A DNA stretch of 64,000 bases, taken from assembly GCF_003474435.1 (NCBI RefSeq), contig NZ_QRNF01000013.1, positions 22,316 to 86,315 on the forward strand, written 5' to 3'. Each line of letters begins with the position of its first letter. Position 1 is the first letter of the stretch. The notes beneath the pieces are model-generated. The model was not told the DNA's origin and searched no databases. It was given only the letters and a program-made list of their open reading frames with translations. The DNA comes from Ruminococcus sp. AF46-10NS. Its GTDB lineage: Bacteria > Bacillota > Clostridia > Lachnospirales > Lachnospiraceae. A program made the position numbers and the translations under genes. Of the stretch, positions 62,974-64,000 are shown piece by piece.

Positions 62974-64000
62974 ATGAGTATTTACAAAGATAATGTCACT
63001 GGGAAGTGGCGAGTGGTTTATCGGTATACCGACTGGACAGGGAAAACGAAACAGACTTCAAAACGAGGATTTCCTACGAAGCGAGAAGCGCAGATGTGGG
63101 AACACGAACAAATGTTAAAGCATGATGCAAAACTGGATATGACTTTCGCAAGTTTTTATGAAATCTATGTAGAAGATAAAAAGGAACGAATCCGGGATAA
63201 CACATGGGGAACTAAGAATAATATTGCCAGAACAAAAATTCTTCCATACTTTGGGGAGAGAAAGATTGCAGAAATTGAACCAAAAGATGTGATTGCATGG
63301 CAGAATCATTTGCTTGCATTTAAGAGAGCGAATGGAAAAGGGTATTCTGCTTCATATCTGCGGAAAATCCACAGCCAGTTAAGTGCCATTTTCAATCATG
63401 CAGTTGATTTTTATCATTTGCCTTCTAATCCGGCACAGAAAGCTGGAAATATAGCAATAGAGGAATATAAGGAAATGTTGTTCTGGACGAAAGAAGAGTA
63501 TTTGAAATTTGCAGATGTGATGATGGATAAACCAGTTTCTTACTACGCTTTTGAAATGCTTTACTGGTGTGGTATCCGTGAAGGAGAGTTGCTTGCCCTG
63601 ACACCAGAGGATTTTGACTTTACAACGCATACACTGCGAATTAACAAATCATATCAAAGATTAAACCGGGAAGATGTGATTACCCCACCAAAGACATTTA
63701 AAAGTAACAGATTTATCAAGATGCCACAATTTATATGTGATGAGATGCAGGATTATATGGAAATGCTTTACGGTCTGAAGGAAGACGAAAGAATTTTCAC
63801 AATTTCCAAATCTTATCTGCATCATGAAATGAACAGAGGATCAAAGGTGTCTGGGGTGAAGCGAATCCGTGTGCATGATTTGAGACATTCTCATGTATCG
63901 TTATTGATCAATATGGGATTTACGGTATTAGCAATTGCAGATCGAATGGGACATGAGAGCATTGATATCACTTACCGATATGCACATCTGTTTCCAAGTG
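62974..64000 (+). CDS. int: Tyrosine recombinase / integrase (runs off the window)
   Basis: At least 342 residues, open at the right edge. An N-terminal AP2-like arm-binding domain (YKDNVTGKWRVVYRYTDWTG), a SAM-like core-binding domain (about 55-165), and the catalytic domain with Arg in WCGIREGELLAL (about residue 201), VHDLRHSHVSLL (His-x2-Arg) and MGHESIDITYRYAHL with the nucleophile Tyr. It inserts and excises the ICE. GAGGAG precedes ATG 62974. The att site would lie just beyond the window. Confidence 0.9.
   Translation, partial: MSIYKDNVTGKWRVVYRYTDWTGKTKQTSKRGFPTKREAQMWEHEQMLKHDAKLDMTFASFYEIYVEDKKERIRDNTWGTKNNIARTKILPYFGERKIAEIEPKDVIAWQNHLLAFKRANGKGYSASYLRKIHSQLSAIFNHAVDFYHLPSNPAQKAGNIAIEEYKEMLFWTKEEYLKFADVMMDKPVSYYAFEMLYWCGIREGELLALTPEDFDFTTHTLRINKSYQRLNREDVITPPKTFKSNRFIKMPQFICDEMQDYMEMLYGLKEDERIFTISKSYLHHEMNRGSKVSGVKRIRVHDLRHSHVSLLINMGFTVLAIADRMGHESIDITYRYAHLFPS

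Overview
The window is a mosaic integrative and conjugative element (ICE) of the broad Tn1549/CTn type, most likely from a gut Clostridia host of the Lachnospiraceae kind. The signs are a conjugation block of Maff2 remnant, VirB6-like protein, PrgI, VirB4, cell-wall hydrolase, DUF4315, DUF4366 and topoisomerase III, followed by a Cna-B repeat adhesin, a giant methylase/helicase and a YodL-domain protein, with strong AGGAGG ribosome sites throughout. The integration end is on the right (xis and a tyrosine integrase running off the window). The left edge is the end of a different, serine-recombinase element that cut into the ICE's maff2 gene. No rRNA, tRNA or CRISPR array was seen.

Layout. 1-243: end of the serine-recombinase element. 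243-29068: ICE transfer and backbone genes, all on the plus strand. Two single-base frameshifts lie here, in the DUF4366 gene and in the methylase/helicase, and a tnpV-type gene is nested out of frame inside the methylase/helicase. 29312-37420: a defence stretch made of an eroded type I restriction-modification locus followed by a three-gene DUF6361 / phospholipase-D-like / helicase operon whose last gene is cut short. 37401-40163: tnpV plus a mosaic tet(O/32/O)-like tetracycline resistance gene with its promoter, leader peptide and attenuator. 40111-43614: pieces of a Tn916-like regulatory module (helix-turn-helix protein, sigma factor, XRE regulator), a Cfr/RlmN-family methyltransferase operon with a macrolide-type leader peptide, and a truncated mobC. 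43698-45453: relaxase, MobC and probable oriT of the ICE.

45629-52844: Nudix protein, an XRE/ImmA repressor-protease pair divergent from a Y-family polymerase, an IS4-family insertion sequence sitting in a terminator, and a sigma-like factor. 52850-59304: a redox and sulfur cargo island (thioredoxin, two rhodanese proteins, CoA-disulfide reductase type flavoenzyme, Crp/Fnr regulator, ferredoxin, NapH-like membrane iron-sulfur protein, DUF134-NifX regulator) between 40-bp near-identical direct repeats. 59494-64000: XRE regulators, an AlbA_2/ATPase regulator, a ribbon-helix-helix protein, Xis and integrase.

How it fits together: the left half builds the mating channel and surface, the relaxase/MobC/oriT start transfer, and the right end controls excision. 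Between them sit layers of cargo. The most promising items are the MLHSMRIR-led KTR/Cfr-RlmN-like operon, the direct-repeat-bounded redox island with its own repeated operator, and the nested tnpV gene. All family names come from reading the translated sequence; no database search was run.
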